Below are positions 10,575-21,870 of a stretch of 64,000 bases of DNA, in pieces (position 1 is the first letter of the stretch; each line of letters begins with the position of its first letter). The position numbers and the translations under genes are program-made. The stretch is taken from positions 1,543,001-1,607,000 of the forward strand of contig CP166131.1 in the NCBI GenBank assembly GCA_041228345.1, given 5' to 3'. The notes beneath the pieces are model-generated. The model had not been told where the DNA came from, made no database searches, and saw only the letters and a list, made by a program, of their open reading frames with translations. The stretch comes from Alphaproteobacteria bacterium LSUCC0396. GTDB lineage: Bacteria; Pseudomonadota; Alphaproteobacteria; Puniceispirillales; Puniceispirillaceae.

Positions 10575-10902
10575 CTTATCTTCCTTGTTACAAGCTGGCA
10601 CGGGACAACATCAAAAGCTGACCTTGCATGGCCTACCGGTTTTATGGATTTCCAATTTGGCGGGTCGAAAGGGACGCATGACCAATGTCGGACAAGAATC
10701 ACAGATCGACACGACTGCTCACGATATGACTGCCCGCGATATAACCGCCCACGGTCTATCCGATTATGGAAAACCACATGATTTTATGTTTATTGCCACA
10801 GCCTGAACCACAGCACTAAACGCCCTATAGAAAGCACGAAACACCCCTCCAAGCCAAGGCATTATTGACATTTAGCCGCTGACCGCCCATTTTTACCGGG
10901 CA
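10575..10902. other. Divergent fabA-irr intergenic region with 15-bp repeats
   Basis: These 328 bp separate the divergent fabA and irr starts and must hold promoters for both. I see no supported gene. Three degenerate 15-bp tandem units lie at 10713-10757. No box matching the Irr or Fur consensus stands out by eye. Confidence 0.5.
10713..10757. repeat. Three degenerate 15-bp tandem repeats
   Basis: Units read gactgctcacgatat, gactgcccgcgatat and aaccgcccacggtct. The first two differ at two positions, the third is more diverged. They lie between fabA and irr. Confidence 0.6.
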
Positions 10903-11364
10903 ATGGGAAAACTGACTGAACAAAAGCTGAGCCAAAAAACCAAGACGCCAGGCCAGGCTAATCTTGCCGAAACATTGCGTCTTGCCGGATTGCGGCCAAC
11001 ACGCCAGCGACTGGCGATTGCGGCCTTGCTTTTGGATGGTCGGCATCGTCATGTCACCGCTGACAGCCTGACCGAAGAAATTGCCGCGGCAGGCCTCTCT
11101 GTATCGGGCGGCACTGTTTATAACACGCTGAACCAGTTTACCGATGCTGGTTTGCTGCGGCGGGTCGTGGTGCATAATGAATACAGCCTGTTTGATACAA
11201 ACACCGACCATCACCATCATTTTTACGAAGCGGAAAATGACCAGCTTGTCGATATTCCGAACGATGATGTGATCCTTGCGCAATTGCCAAATGCGCCTGC
11301 GGGACATGAAATCAAGGCAGTCGATGTTGTTATCCATATCCAGAGCAAAGCGGCGCCAAAATAA
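10903..11364 (+). CDS. irr: Fur-family iron response regulator Irr
   Basis: Irr is the heme-sensing Fur-family regulator of alphaproteobacteria. The 153-residue protein has the winged-helix segment LRPTRQRLAIAALLL near residues 27-41 and SGGTVYNTLNQFTDAGLLRR near 66-85, then NTDHHHHFYEAEN near 102-114. The run of His matches the Irr metal/heme site, and the C-terminal Cys-x2-Cys pairs of zinc-type Fur are absent. The N-terminal heme motif seen in Bradyrhizobium Irr is not present. Adjacency to fabA and an ICE-like box before katG support Irr over Fur. Confidence 0.87.
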   Translation: MGKLTEQKLSQKTKTPGQANLAETLRLAGLRPTRQRLAIAALLLDGRHRHVTADSLTEEIAAAGLSVSGGTVYNTLNQFTDAGLLRRVVVHNEYSLFDTNTDHHHHFYEAENDQLVDIPNDDVILAQLPNAPAGHEIKAVDVVIHIQSKAAPK

Positions 11365-11480
11365 CGCTAAAATTTTGCGCCGAAGCGGCCTTTTTTGGTT
11401 AAAGAAATCTTGCCCGCAATTTTCCGCAATTGAGCCCGCAATTTAATCTGTCACAGCTGGCGCATTCTGCCATCATCCAG

Positions 11481-11497
11481 TTTAAAATCATTCTAAA
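11481..11497. promoter_or_regulatory. Candidate Irr operator (ICE box) upstream of katG
   Basis: The sequence TTTAAAATCATTCTAAA matches the palindromic ICE consensus TTTAGAA-N3-TTCTAAA with one difference. It ends 5 bp before the -35 element of the probable katG promoter and 117 bp after irr. Confidence 0.65.
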
Positions 11498-11502
11498 CAG
11501 CC

Positions 11503-11531
11503 TTGACCCAACTTGGTATCATACTTATCTT
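11503..11531 (+). promoter_or_regulatory. Probable sigma-70 promoter of katG
   Basis: TTGACC at 11503-11508 and TATCTT at 11526-11531 are 17 bp apart. The ICE-like box lies just upstream. This leaves a leader of about 100 bp before the katG start. Confidence 0.55.
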
Positions 11532-11623
11532 CACCTCAGAGCAGACTTGGAGAGCAAACCTAGCAAATATCGGTGTCATGGTCACTTTATCGATCATGGA
11601 TATGCCGGTGCTATTGATCATGA

Positions 11624-13774
<2,151 letters not shown>

Positions 13775-13814
13775 GCCGGTAATCGGTAAAAAAATAACTG
13801 GTCACTAGACCATC

Positions 13815-13851
13815 ACGGCATCCTGTCTTTCTGGCAGGGTGCCGTATTTTT
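13815..13851 (+). terminator. Rho-independent terminator after katG
   Basis: A 10-bp stem, CGGCATCCTG paired with CAGGGTGCCG (one G-U), has a loop of nine bases and is followed by TATTTTTA. It lies about 40 bp after the katG stop. Confidence 0.75.
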
Positions 13852-13923
13852 ATGGGCGTCTTATGCGGCAGAGACGCTGGTGTTGTGGGGTATTGGTGAA
13901 AAGAGAATGGCCTGATTGCTGGT

Positions 13924-14499
13924 TTAATCAAGGCTCTCATTTTCAAGAACGCCCCAGACCACCTGCCGCTTGATCCAGCCACGAACATCATCACTGGCAA
14001 CGCGGCACCATGCTTTGGGACAGGATTGTAGCTCCATCAATGCCAGCCGTTCCGCCAGTGCAATAACATCTGACGCCTCATCAGGGTCGGCATAGATTTT
14101 TGCCATATTGGTCTGCACCAGCGCCATGCGCCGTAACGAGAGAACCGAGCCATGCATCCAGCCAGCCGTGCCGTCATGGTCAACAACCTTGCGCCAAATG
14201 CCGAATTCAGCATCGACCATAAGCGGCAGGCCGGCTTGGCGATATTGCCACAGAACCGGATATTCCCGCCCGGGTCCGGCGCGAAGGTTGGCCTCGTCAA
14301 ACTTCAGCGTTACATAGCGCGGTACCGGCAAACCGCTGCCCCGCACGGTTAATTTGGCTTCTTGTGCGAATGCTGGCGTGGTAATCTGCCCGTCCAGCAA
14401 GCTGGTAGGTGATTTAAGCGATGGCACCAGCCAGAAAAGGCCAAAAACCAGTGTCAATGTCAGCGATTTTTGAAACATCACAATAAATTTTTTTTTCAT
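13924..14499 (-). CDS. Secreted SH3-domain protein
   Basis: The 191-residue protein has an N-terminal signal peptide: basic MKKKFIVMFQK, a hydrophobic stretch, and cleavage probably near AFA-QEA around residue 45. Two bacterial SH3-like repeats follow, the first with NLRAGPGREYPVLWQY near residue 71 and WMHGSVLSL near 113. Such proteins may bind cell-wall material in the periplasm. It is divergent from the neighbouring D-2-hydroxyacid dehydrogenase gene, a pairing I recall from other alphaproteobacteria. The function is not known. Confidence 0.82.
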   Translation of the reverse strand: MKKKFIVMFQKSLTLTLVFGLFWLVPSLKSPTSLLDGQITTPAFAQEAKLTVRGSGLPVPRYVTLKFDEANLRAGPGREYPVLWQYRQAGLPLMVDAEFGIWRKVVDHDGTAGWMHGSVLSLRRMALVQTNMAKIYADPDEASDVIALAERLALMELQSCPKAWCRVASDDVRGWIKRQVVWGVLENESLD

Positions 14500-14662
14500 G
14501 CTGCCCGTTGTTCTGGTAGAGTTCTAGCCGTACCTGTTGCAGAGTGATATGGGTTAAAGGTTAAATTCAATACCGGTATCGGTTGCGTCGCAAGCTTAGG
14601 ATTTTTTCCGGCTAATTGCCAGTCGCAGTTCGGTATTTATGTCTAATTTGAGAGAGTTGTCT

Positions 14663-15649
14663 ATGGTTCAAAGCAAACCAAAAGTAATTTTGACACGCAA
14701 GCTACCGGAAACCATCGAAACCCGGATGCGTGAGCTTTTTGACACGACATTAAACAATGATGACAAAGCTTTAACCCGCGACCAGCTGATTGCAGCAGTC
14801 CAAAGCGCCGATGTGTTAGTGCCGACTGTCACCGATAAGATTGACGCCGACTTAATTGCCAAGGCGGGCAAGCAGCTGCGGTTAATCGCCTCATTTGGAA
14901 CTGGTGTTGATCATATTGATCTTGCGGCGGCAAAGGCGCAGGGCATTACCGTTACCAACACGCCCGGCGTGCTAACCGAAGATACGGCTGATGTGGCTAT
15001 GGCGTTGATTTTGGCTGTGCCGCGCCGTATTGCCGAGGGTGATGCGCTGGCGCGTTCGGGCAAATGGAAGGGCTGGTCGCCAACGGGCATGCTTGGCCAT
15101 CGCATTAATGGCAAGCGGCTTGGCATTATCGGCATGGGCCGGATTGGCGAGGCGGTTGCGCGGCGCGCGCGCGGTTTTGGTCTTTCGGTGCATTACCACA
15201 ATCGTAAACCGGTTCATCCGCAGACAGAAGCAGAGCTTGAGGCGACTTACTGGGAATCACTCGAGCAAATGCTGGCACGGGTCGATATTGTTTCAGTGAA
15301 TTGTCCACATACGCCGGCGACCAATCATTTATTGTCACGTGAGCGGTTATCATTGATGCAGCCCTCCGCCTATTTGGTGAATACATCACGCGGCGAGGTG
15401 ATTGATGAGGCGGCGTTGGCCGAGCTGTTGGCGCAACGCCATATTGCCGGTGCAGGCCTGGATGTGTACAGCAATGAGCCAGACATTCTGGCAGGTCTTC
15501 GTGATCTGGCCAATGTTGTCCTGCTGCCGCATATCGGCTCGGCAACAATTGAGGGCCGTCTGCAAATGGGCGATAAGGTGATTATTAACGTGCAGACCTT
15601 CTGGGATGGCCATACCCCGCCTGATCGGGTGATCGAGGCAATGCTCTAG
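14663..15649 (+). CDS. D-isomer-specific 2-hydroxyacid dehydrogenase (glyoxylate/hydroxypyruvate reductase type)
   Basis: The 328-residue NAD(P)-dependent enzyme shows GTGVDHIDLAAAKAQGI near residue 76, the Rossmann motif GIIGMGRIGEAVARRARGFG near 155-174, the Arg region NTSRGEVIDEAAL near 241 and the catalytic His in LLPHIGSATIEGR near 291. The pattern fits the GyaR glyoxylate reductase / D-glycerate dehydrogenase branch; the exact substrate cannot be fixed from sequence alone. ATG 14663 has GAGAG upstream; an ATG at 14639 would add eight residues with no ribosome-binding site. Confidence 0.88.
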   Translation: MVQSKPKVILTRKLPETIETRMRELFDTTLNNDDKALTRDQLIAAVQSADVLVPTVTDKIDADLIAKAGKQLRLIASFGTGVDHIDLAAAKAQGITVTNTPGVLTEDTADVAMALILAVPRRIAEGDALARSGKWKGWSPTGMLGHRINGKRLGIIGMGRIGEAVARRARGFGLSVHYHNRKPVHPQTEAELEATYWESLEQMLARVDIVSVNCPHTPATNHLLSRERLSLMQPSAYLVNTSRGEVIDEAALAELLAQRHIAGAGLDVYSNEPDILAGLRDLANVVLLPHIGSATIEGRLQMGDKVIINVQTFWDGHTPPDRVIEAML

Positions 15650-15678
15650 CCGCGGTTAATTTGCCAGCCAAGATCAGA

Positions 15679-16479
15679 TCAACCGACCTCAAAACTTTCT
15701 GCCGCTGTTGCCGGACTTGCTGCCCCGCAGCACCCGCAATCATCGCGGGCGGTTGTTTGAATTTCCATGAAATCACTTCCCGCCGCTTCAATCAGCAATA
15801 GCCGTCCGGTAAGTGTCCTTGGTTTGCCAAGAATGATCTTGATCGTCTCAAGCGCCTGTAGCGTGCCAACTAAACCGGCAACGGGACCAAGGATACCTGC
15901 CTCAGAACAGCCCGGTGCCTGTTTTGCATTGGGCATTGCCGGAAAGACACAGCGGTAACAAGGGCTGCCAATATGGCCTTTGACACTGCTCTGGAACACT
16001 GAAACCTGGCCTTCCATTCGAACCGCACCACCAAACACCAGCGGTTTGCCGCAAGCATGGGCGGTATCCCCAAGAAGATAGCGGGTATCAGCATTATCGG
16101 TGCAATCAATGATGACATCATTCGGCGTAAACAGCTGCGCGGCATTACCGCTACTAAGCCGCAAATTAAGCTGCGAGACATGAATGGCAGGGTTGATCGC
16201 GCTTGCGGCCACTGCTGCCCGGCGTGATTTGGACCTGCCAACATCGCTGTCATTATAAATCACCTGCCGGTTTAAATCGGTGCGCGACACATCATCATGG
16301 TCAATGATGGTGATGTTACCAATTCCGGCGGCGGCAAGATACATGATCACCGGCGCACCAAGTCCGCCAGCACCAACCACCAGTACCCGCGCCGCAAGCA
16401 GCTTTTCCTGACCCTCTTCGCCAATCGCCGGCATGATGGCCTGACGGGCATAGCGTTCTAAATCTTCGTCACTTAGCAT
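15679..16479 (-). CDS. moeB: E1-like adenylyltransferase, HesA/MoeB/ThiF family
   Basis: These enzymes adenylate the C-terminal Gly-Gly of ubiquitin-like sulfur carriers (MoaD or ThiS). The 266-residue protein has VVGAGGLGAPVIMYLAAAGI near residues 35-54, DHDDVSRTDLNRQVIY near 60-75, DCTDNADTRYLL near 126, and two zinc Cys pairs, CYRC near 174 and CGCC near 252. There is no rhodanese domain. Whether it serves molybdopterin or thiamine synthesis is open, since no moa or thi genes are nearby. It is followed upstream by dut and coaBC on the same strand. Confidence 0.85.
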   Translation of the reverse strand: MLSDEDLERYARQAIMPAIGEEGQEKLLAARVLVVGAGGLGAPVIMYLAAAGIGNITIIDHDDVSRTDLNRQVIYNDSDVGRSKSRRAAVAASAINPAIHVSQLNLRLSSGNAAQLFTPNDVIIDCTDNADTRYLLGDTAHACGKPLVFGGAVRMEGQVSVFQSSVKGHIGSPCYRCVFPAMPNAKQAPGCSEAGILGPVAGLVGTLQALETIKIILGKPRTLTGRLLLIEAAGSDFMEIQTTARDDCGCCGAASPATAAESFEVG

Positions 16480-16485
16480 AATGTC

Positions 16486-16935
16486 TCACAAACCTGTTGA
16501 TCCAAACCCACCAGCCGCACGCTGGGTTGTGTCAAGATCATCCACCTCAACCGGCGTCATTATTGTCACCGCGGCAATCACCATCTGTGCAATGCGCATA
16601 CCGCGGGTGATGGTAAAATCTTCGGATCCGGCATTCATCAGAATTACGGCAATTTCGCCCCGATAGTCACTATCAATCGTACCGGGCGCATTGGCAACGG
16701 TAATTCCATGCTTTAGCGCGAGTCCTGAGCGTGGCCGGATTTGTGCTTCATAATTGGCGGGCAAGGCCATGGCAAAACCGGTGGGAATGGCCTGCCGCAT
16801 GCCTGGCTGTAGGGTGATGGGCTGATCAATTGCAGCGGCAAGGTCAAGCCCGGCTGCACCGCCGGTTGCATAGGATGGCAGCGGCAGATCATCGGCATGA
16901 TCAAGACGTTTAAAGTTCACAGAAATTGTCGTCAT
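16486..16935 (-). CDS. dut: dUTP diphosphatase
   Basis: Dut hydrolyses dUTP to dUMP, keeping uracil out of DNA and feeding dTMP synthesis. At 149 residues it has the usual trimeric dUTPase length. Motifs seen are AGLDLAAA (1), [11 protein letters not shown] (2), [14 protein letters not shown] (3), RIAQMV (4) and the C-terminal GGFGSTG (5). It overlaps coaBC by 4 bp and is 6 bp from moeB, so the three are probably one operon. The pairing dut-coaBC is common in proteobacteria. Confidence 0.97.
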   Translation of the reverse strand: MTTISVNFKRLDHADDLPLPSYATGGAAGLDLAAAIDQPITLQPGMRQAIPTGFAMALPANYEAQIRPRSGLALKHGITVANAPGTIDSDYRGEIAVILMNAGSEDFTITRGMRIAQMVIAAVTIMTPVEVDDLDTTQRAAGGFGSTGL

Positions 16936-18443
16936 GATGAATATTCTGCTTCGATTTGATCGGCCAGCTTTTCAGCAAGCTCGGTTTTCTGCATTCGCGG
17001 CCATTCCTCGACGCGGTCGCTGGTAAGCAGCATAGCCTGATTTAGGGCACTGCCAAAAACCGGGTCATCACTGCCGCCAACCTGATTGGCAATGATCCAG
17101 TCACAGCCTTTGCGGCGGCGCTTTGCGGCAGCATTTGCCAATAGATTTTCAGTTTCGGCAGCAAATCCGATCACCAACTTTGGCCGGTTTGGTGCGGTCG
17201 ATAATATAGCGAGAATATCGGGGTTCTGGCATAGCTCTAGGGTCATGCCGGCATCGGGGTTTTTGGGTTTTTTCAGTTTCTGATCTGCTGCGGTTTTTAC
17301 CCGCCAATCCGCCACTGCCGCGGCGCAAATTGCAATATCTGCGGGCAAAGCCGCAGTGCAAGCAGCCAGCATTTGGTCAGCAGTTGTCACATTGACAAGG
17401 CTTACATTTGTCGGTGCAGGCTCGGTAACAGGTCCGCTTATCAATGTCACAACCGCGCCCCTCTTCGCCAGCGCAGCGGCAATGGCATGCCCTTGTTTTC
17501 CCGATGACCGGTTTGCAATAAACCGCACTTTATCAATCGGCTCAATTGTTGGGCCGGAAGTTATCAGAATATGTTTGCCACTTAGAGGGCCCGACGTGCC
17601 AGCATCAGAAATCGTGCCAGAAATCGTGCCAGAATCGTCCCGCGCAGCATTTGCCGGAAGTAACCGCATCGCAGCAGCAGCGATCATCGCTGGCTCACAC
17701 ATCCGGCCCTCGCCCTCTTCGCCGCAGGCTGTATCGCCACTAACAGGCCCGATCATCTCGACACCGCGCTGGCGCAAACTGGCAAAATTGCTTTGCGTTG
17801 CTGGATGCGCCCACATTGCCGGATTCATTGCTGGTGCCATCGCCACCCTTGCCGTGGTGGCAAGCAGGATTGTGGTCGCCAGATCATCGGCAATACCAGC
17901 GTTGGCGCGTGCCATGAAATTTGCTGTTGCCGGCACCACAAGAACCAGATCAGCCGACCGTGCCAGCCGGATATGCCCCATCTCGGCCTCATCGGTTAGC
18001 GAAAATAAACTGTCATAGCATTTCTCACCGGTCAGTGCGGCAAGACTAAGCGGGGTGATAAACTGTTTGGCGCTATCGGTCATTACACCGGTTACATGGG
18101 CCCCTAATTGCTGGAGCTGGCGTGCGACCTCCAGCGCCTTATAGGCGGCAATCCCACCGGCAACAATTAACAAGATGCGCGGACCTTTATGGTTGCCAAG
18201 TGACGCGGCGTGCGGCGTTATCGCCGCAGGGCTAGCCATAATTTCGAGATCATCGGGGCGAAGCTGATAGCCTTTGGCGGTGAGCGCGGCATAGATAATG
18301 GGCTTGGCGCGTTCGGGTAACTGGCCACGGGCGAGGTAATTGCTGATGGCGCTCGGCCCCACATCGAGCAATTGTTGCATCGCATGGCGCCCACCCAGAG
18401 CTGTCAAAATTGCTGATAAGTTCACAGGAAATGCCTTTTTCAT
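16932..18443 (-). CDS. coaBC: CoaBC (phosphopantothenoylcysteine synthetase/decarboxylase) with N-terminal helix-turn-helix extension
   Basis: CoaBC makes 4'-phosphopantetheine from phosphopantothenate and cysteine. Core motifs: [17 protein letters not shown] near residue 92 (flavoprotein start), APAMNPAMW near 202, [16 protein letters not shown] near 235 (CoaC lid with Cys), and [10 protein letters not shown] near 402 in CoaB. The protein is 503 residues, about 85 longer than usual. The extra N-terminal part has [10 protein letters not shown] followed by [19 protein letters not shown], a Cro/YdaS-like helix-turn-helix. No strong ribosome-binding site precedes the 18443 ATG; a GTG seven codons in has AAGG upstream. 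An internal ATG near codon 68 has none, so the fusion looks genuine. Confidence 0.93.
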   Translation of the reverse strand: MKKAFPVNLSAILTALGGRHAMQQLLDVGPSAISNYLARGQLPERAKPIIYAALTAKGYQLRPDDLEIMASPAAITPHAASLGNHKGPRILLIVAGGIAAYKALEVARQLQQLGAHVTGVMTDSAKQFITPLSLAALTGEKCYDSLFSLTDEAEMGHIRLARSADLVLVVPATANFMARANAGIADDLATTILLATTARVAMAPAMNPAMWAHPATQSNFASLRQRGVEMIGPVSGDTACGEEGEGRMCEPAMIAAAAMRLLPANAARDDSGTISGTISDAGTSGPLSGKHILITSGPTIEPIDKVRFIANRSSGKQGHAIAAALAKRGAVVTLISGPVTEPAPTNVSLVNVTTADQMLAACTAALPADIAICAAAVADWRVKTAADQKLKKPKNPDAGMTLELCQNPDILAILSTAPNRPKLVIGFAAETENLLANAAAKRRRKGCDWIIANQVGGSDDPVFGSALNQAMLLTSDRVEEWPRMQKTELAEKLADQIEAEYSS

Positions 18444-18497
18444 GTAATAAAGAAAGTTATATCACAAAAAATCACAATATTTTCATTTTTTCAAAAA

Positions 18498-20018
18498 TCA
18501 CTGATAATTTGTGAAAAAACTTGCAATAGCCAATAATAACGCTAGGACCGCGACAAGGCCGGGCCAAACCGGCGCCGATGGTTTTGCCGGTTTTTGCTGA
18601 TGAGCCTCAAGATCGGCAAGATATTTCGGCAAATGAGAGATGATTTGCACCGCATCATCCAAAATCTGCTCGGCACGTTTTTTCACACTGGCTTCACGCT
18701 GCATCCAAGCCTCGGCAAGTGGCCGTGATAATTGCCACATATCGGCGCCGGGGTTTAATTGCCGTGCCACGCCTTCGGCCATCATCATGGTTTTCTGCAA
18801 CAGATTATATTGCGGCTGAACCTCAATTTCAAAGCGGGTGGCAAGCTGGAAAATCTGCCCAAGCACAAGACCAAGCGAGACCTCGCCAAGCGGTTTGCCC
18901 ATAACCGGGTCGGCAACCGCACGAACTGATTGTGAAAACTGGTGCGTCGACACGCCCTCGCCAAGCATGCCGGCGTCTTTATGCAAACGTGCCACCATAT
19001 CATAGTCGCGGTCTAGCATGGCACTTAGCAGGCGTGCCAGAAACAGCCGGTCTTGGAAATCGAGATAGCCCATAATGCCAAAATCAATCGGGACTAAAAT
19101 ACCGTCGGGGCGCACAAAGATATTTCCCGGATGCATATCCGCATGGAAATACCCGTCGCGGAACACCTGATTGAAAAAGCTTCTGGCGGCATATTCGGTA
19201 ATTTTTTCGATATTATGTCCGGCCTTGCCCAGTCCAGCGATATCATCAATCCGGATCCCGTCCACCCATTCGATGATTAGCATCTGGCTGGTGCTGTTTT
19301 CCAGATCCACCCACGGCACATAAATACCCTCATCATCGCGCATATTATCGGCAAGGCGTCCGGCCGCTGCGGCCTCAAGGCGCAGGTCAAGCTCCATCTC
19401 AGATAGCTGGCCAAACTGTTTGACAGCCGTGACCAGATGCAGCCGCCGCAAGGCCGGTGCCAGCCATTCCAGTATCTGCGCCAGCGAGTAAAACAGCGCC
19501 GTGTCAGCCTGCATATGCTTGTGAATATCGGGGCGCAGCAATTTGACCGCCACTTCGCGCCCGTCAAATAGTGTCGCGCGATGCACTTGGGCAATTGACG
19601 CGGCGGCAACGGCAGCATCATCAAACTTGGCAAACATATCTTCAATCGGCTGGCCAATTTCACGGGCAACGATCTGGCGCGCCCGCGCGGCGGCAAAGGG
19701 TGGTAACCGGTCTTGCAGCATGGCCAAGGACTGTCCCAATGACGGGCCAATTAAATCTGCGCGTGTCGAGAGCGCCTGGCCAAATTTGATAAAGCCTGGC
19801 CCCAATCTGGCTAATGCATGACATAACGCGCCGCCAGCATCATTAACGGCACTTCGCGAGCGAACGGCTTTGTCGAGAAAGCGGCAAATCTGCCGCAGCC
19901 ATCCGGGCAAAAGCGTGATATTGGCAACATGACCTAAAACGCCAGCGCGCCCCAGATGCCAGGCGATATTCGGCAAGCGTAATAACGCACGGATCATGGA
20001 CAGGCTGCGCACCACCAT
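18498..20018 (-). CDS. ubiB: UbiB-family ABC1/ADCK protein for ubiquinone synthesis
   Basis: UbiB is an atypical kinase-like ATPase required for ubiquinone biosynthesis. The 506-residue protein has the family's KxGQ-type FGQALSTRADL segment near residue 70, an Ala-rich loop AAVAAASIAQVHRATL, the nucleotide-binding VAVKLLRP, the catalytic HADMHPGNIF near 295 and PIDFGIMGYL. Two hydrophobic segments close the C-terminus (VAVLALLLAIASFF). The ATG overlaps the ubiE stop as TAATG, which I prefer over a TTG at 20048. It is translationally coupled to ubiE. Confidence 0.94.
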   Translation of the reverse strand: MVVRSLSMIRALLRLPNIAWHLGRAGVLGHVANITLLPGWLRQICRFLDKAVRSRSAVNDAGGALCHALARLGPGFIKFGQALSTRADLIGPSLGQSLAMLQDRLPPFAAARARQIVAREIGQPIEDMFAKFDDAAVAAASIAQVHRATLFDGREVAVKLLRPDIHKHMQADTALFYSLAQILEWLAPALRRLHLVTAVKQFGQLSEMELDLRLEAAAAGRLADNMRDDEGIYVPWVDLENSTSQMLIIEWVDGIRIDDIAGLGKAGHNIEKITEYAARSFFNQVFRDGYFHADMHPGNIFVRPDGILVPIDFGIMGYLDFQDRLFLARLLSAMLDRDYDMVARLHKDAGMLGEGVSTHQFSQSVRAVADPVMGKPLGEVSLGLVLGQIFQLATRFEIEVQPQYNLLQKTMMMAEGVARQLNPGADMWQLSRPLAEAWMQREASVKKRAEQILDDAVQIISHLPKYLADLEAHQQKPAKPSAPVWPGLVAVLALLLAIASFFTNYQ

Positions 20019-20839
20019 TAATCGAGTTTCCAGCCAGAATGGATACAAGCGATCCCCGCCGACAGGCTGCGCACCCGTATCTGCACAAAACCGGCTTCGG
20101 CAAACATATCGGCAAGGACTTCCTTTGTTGGAAACTGGCGGATCGACTCGGCCAGATAGCGATAGCTGTCTGCATCACCGGCGATCATCTGGCCCATTAC
20201 CGGCAGAACATTAAACGACCAGCTGTCATAAAGCCTTGCCAATGGGCGGCTTTGTACATGAGAAAATTCCAGACAGAGAAAGCGTCCGCCCGGCTTTAAA
20301 ACCCGGTAGGCTTCGTTTAGTGCGGCCTGCCGGTCAGTGACATTGCGAAGCCCGAAAGCGATGGTAACAAAATCGGCGCTATGATCATCAAACGGCAGTG
20401 TTTCAGCATTGGCAACAGCCCAGCGCAGACGATGCGCCATCTTTTGCAGGTCGCGCCGTCCACGACCTGCCGCAAGCATGGCGTGATTAATATCGGTAAT
20501 TACCGCCTCACCACCGCCGCTGCGCAGAAACCGTAGTGAGATATCACCAGTGCCGCCAGCCAGATCAATCAGCTTTTGATACGGTTGCGGCGCCATCCAG
20601 TCAATCATCGCGGCTTTCCACAGCCGGTGAATACCGCCACTCATGACGTCATTCATGATGTCATAGCGACTGGCAACCGAATCGAAGACGCCGCGTACCA
20701 TGCGTGCCTTTTCGCCGCGCTGAACGGTGCGAAAGCCAAAATCTATGGTATCGTCATCATGGTCAGCCGCGTTATTATGTGAAACACGGTCGGTATATGA
20801 ATTTTGCTGATCCGCTTTGCCAAAGGCAGGGTCTGTCAT
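20018..20839 (-). CDS. ubiE: Demethylmenaquinol/2-methoxybenzoquinol C-methyltransferase
   Basis: UbiE performs the C-methylation step in ubiquinone synthesis using S-adenosylmethionine. The 273-residue protein carries RYDIMNDVMSGGIHRLWKAA near residues 55-74, the SAM loop LIDLAGGTGDISLRFL near 88-103 and ITDINHAML, then TIAFGLRNVTDRQAALNEAY near 160-179 and GGRFLCLEFS. The start at 20839 has TAGGA upstream. It lies in one operon with ubiB and is divergent from mutM, an order shared with many Rhodospirillales. Confidence 0.96.
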   Translation of the reverse strand: MTDPAFGKADQQNSYTDRVSHNNAADHDDDTIDFGFRTVQRGEKARMVRGVFDSVASRYDIMNDVMSGGIHRLWKAAMIDWMAPQPYQKLIDLAGGTGDISLRFLRSGGGEAVITDINHAMLAAGRGRRDLQKMAHRLRWAVANAETLPFDDHSADFVTIAFGLRNVTDRQAALNEAYRVLKPGGRFLCLEFSHVQSRPLARLYDSWSFNVLPVMGQMIAGDADSYRYLAESIRQFPTKEVLADMFAEAGFVQIRVRSLSAGIACIHSGWKLD

Positions 20840-20989
20840 GATTAATGTCCTAAAAGAATGCAAAAAAGCCAGATTATCTATATCAGCCTGACGCCAATTC
20901 CGAAATGATCTTCACCAATTCATTTGATCGTTTTGCCGGATCACCAGATAAATGTCCCTCTATTTTCATTTTGAAACGAGCCAAATCCA

Positions 20990-21829
20990 ATGCCTGAATT
21001 GCCCGAAGTTGAAACTGTCAAGCTAGCGCTAGTGCCCGCATTGCAGGGCCGTATGGTGCGTCAGGCCTATGTTGGCCGCAAGGATTTACGCTGGCCCCTG
21101 CCGGAAAATTTGGCCGAACGTTTGACCGGACGCTATTTTACCCAGCTTAGCCGGCGCGGCAAATATGTATTGATGACGCTTGATAATGCCGAGGTGTTGT
21201 TACTGCATCTTGGCATGTCTGGATCAATCCGTATTCACCAATCGCCACCCCAATTGGGCAAGCACGACCATTTTATGCTTGAAATGGCACCAGCGCATGA
21301 TCAAGATCTAGCGTCTTATGTTGTATTGAATGATCCGCGCCGGTTTGGCTGGATTGACCTTTTTGCCGAATCGGAAATGCCGAACCACAAATTACTAAGC
21401 GGCATGGGCCCAGAGCCGCTGGGTAATGAATTTTCTGCGGCCCATCTCAAGGCCGTGTTTCAGGGCCGGACCGGCCCGATAAAGAACGCGCTTTTGAACC
21501 AGCAATTGATTGCCGGCATTGGCAATATCTATGCTAGCGAGGCCCTGTTCTATGCGGGGATTTCGCCGCGCCGCAAGGCCAGTACAATTGCTGGTCGGCG
21601 CGCCGAACGGCTGGCGGCATCGATTGTTTCGGTATTGCGCGCCGCGATTGAAGATGGCGGCACATCGCTTCGCGATCATGTGCAGCCGGGTGGCGAGATC
21701 GGCTATTTTGTCCAACGCCTTGCCGTTTATGGGCGGGCGGGAGAGCCCTGTCCGGTTTGTGCTGAACCGGTAAAGACCCTGATCCAGTCGGGCCGATCCA
21801 GTTTTTACTGTTCTCGCTGCCAAGGCTAG
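20990..21829 (+). CDS. mutM: Formamidopyrimidine-DNA glycosylase
   Basis: MutM (Fpg) removes 8-oxoguanine and other oxidised purines and cuts the abasic site. The 279-residue protein begins MPELPEVETVK, with catalytic Pro2 and Glu3, has the catalytic Lys in SRRGKYVLM near residue 57, a helix-two-turn-helix with NQQLIAGIGNIYASEALF near 169-186, and a C-terminal zinc finger CPVC...CSRC near 253-278. All key residues are present. It stands between ubiE (divergent) and a small secreted protein gene, upstream of rpsT. Confidence 0.97.
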   Translation: MPELPEVETVKLALVPALQGRMVRQAYVGRKDLRWPLPENLAERLTGRYFTQLSRRGKYVLMTLDNAEVLLLHLGMSGSIRIHQSPPQLGKHDHFMLEMAPAHDQDLASYVVLNDPRRFGWIDLFAESEMPNHKLLSGMGPEPLGNEFSAAHLKAVFQGRTGPIKNALLNQQLIAGIGNIYASEALFYAGISPRRKASTIAGRRAERLAASIVSVLRAAIEDGGTSLRDHVQPGGEIGYFVQRLAVYGRAGEPCPVCAEPVKTLIQSGRSSFYCSRCQG

Positions 21830-21870
21830 GTTTATAGTAAAGCTCCAGTCAATTAACAGCGGTGATCCAA

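Noticed and set aside
10096-10806. A 236-codon frame antisense to fabA
   Set aside because: It is a shadow of fabA and has no ribosome-binding site or recognisable domain.
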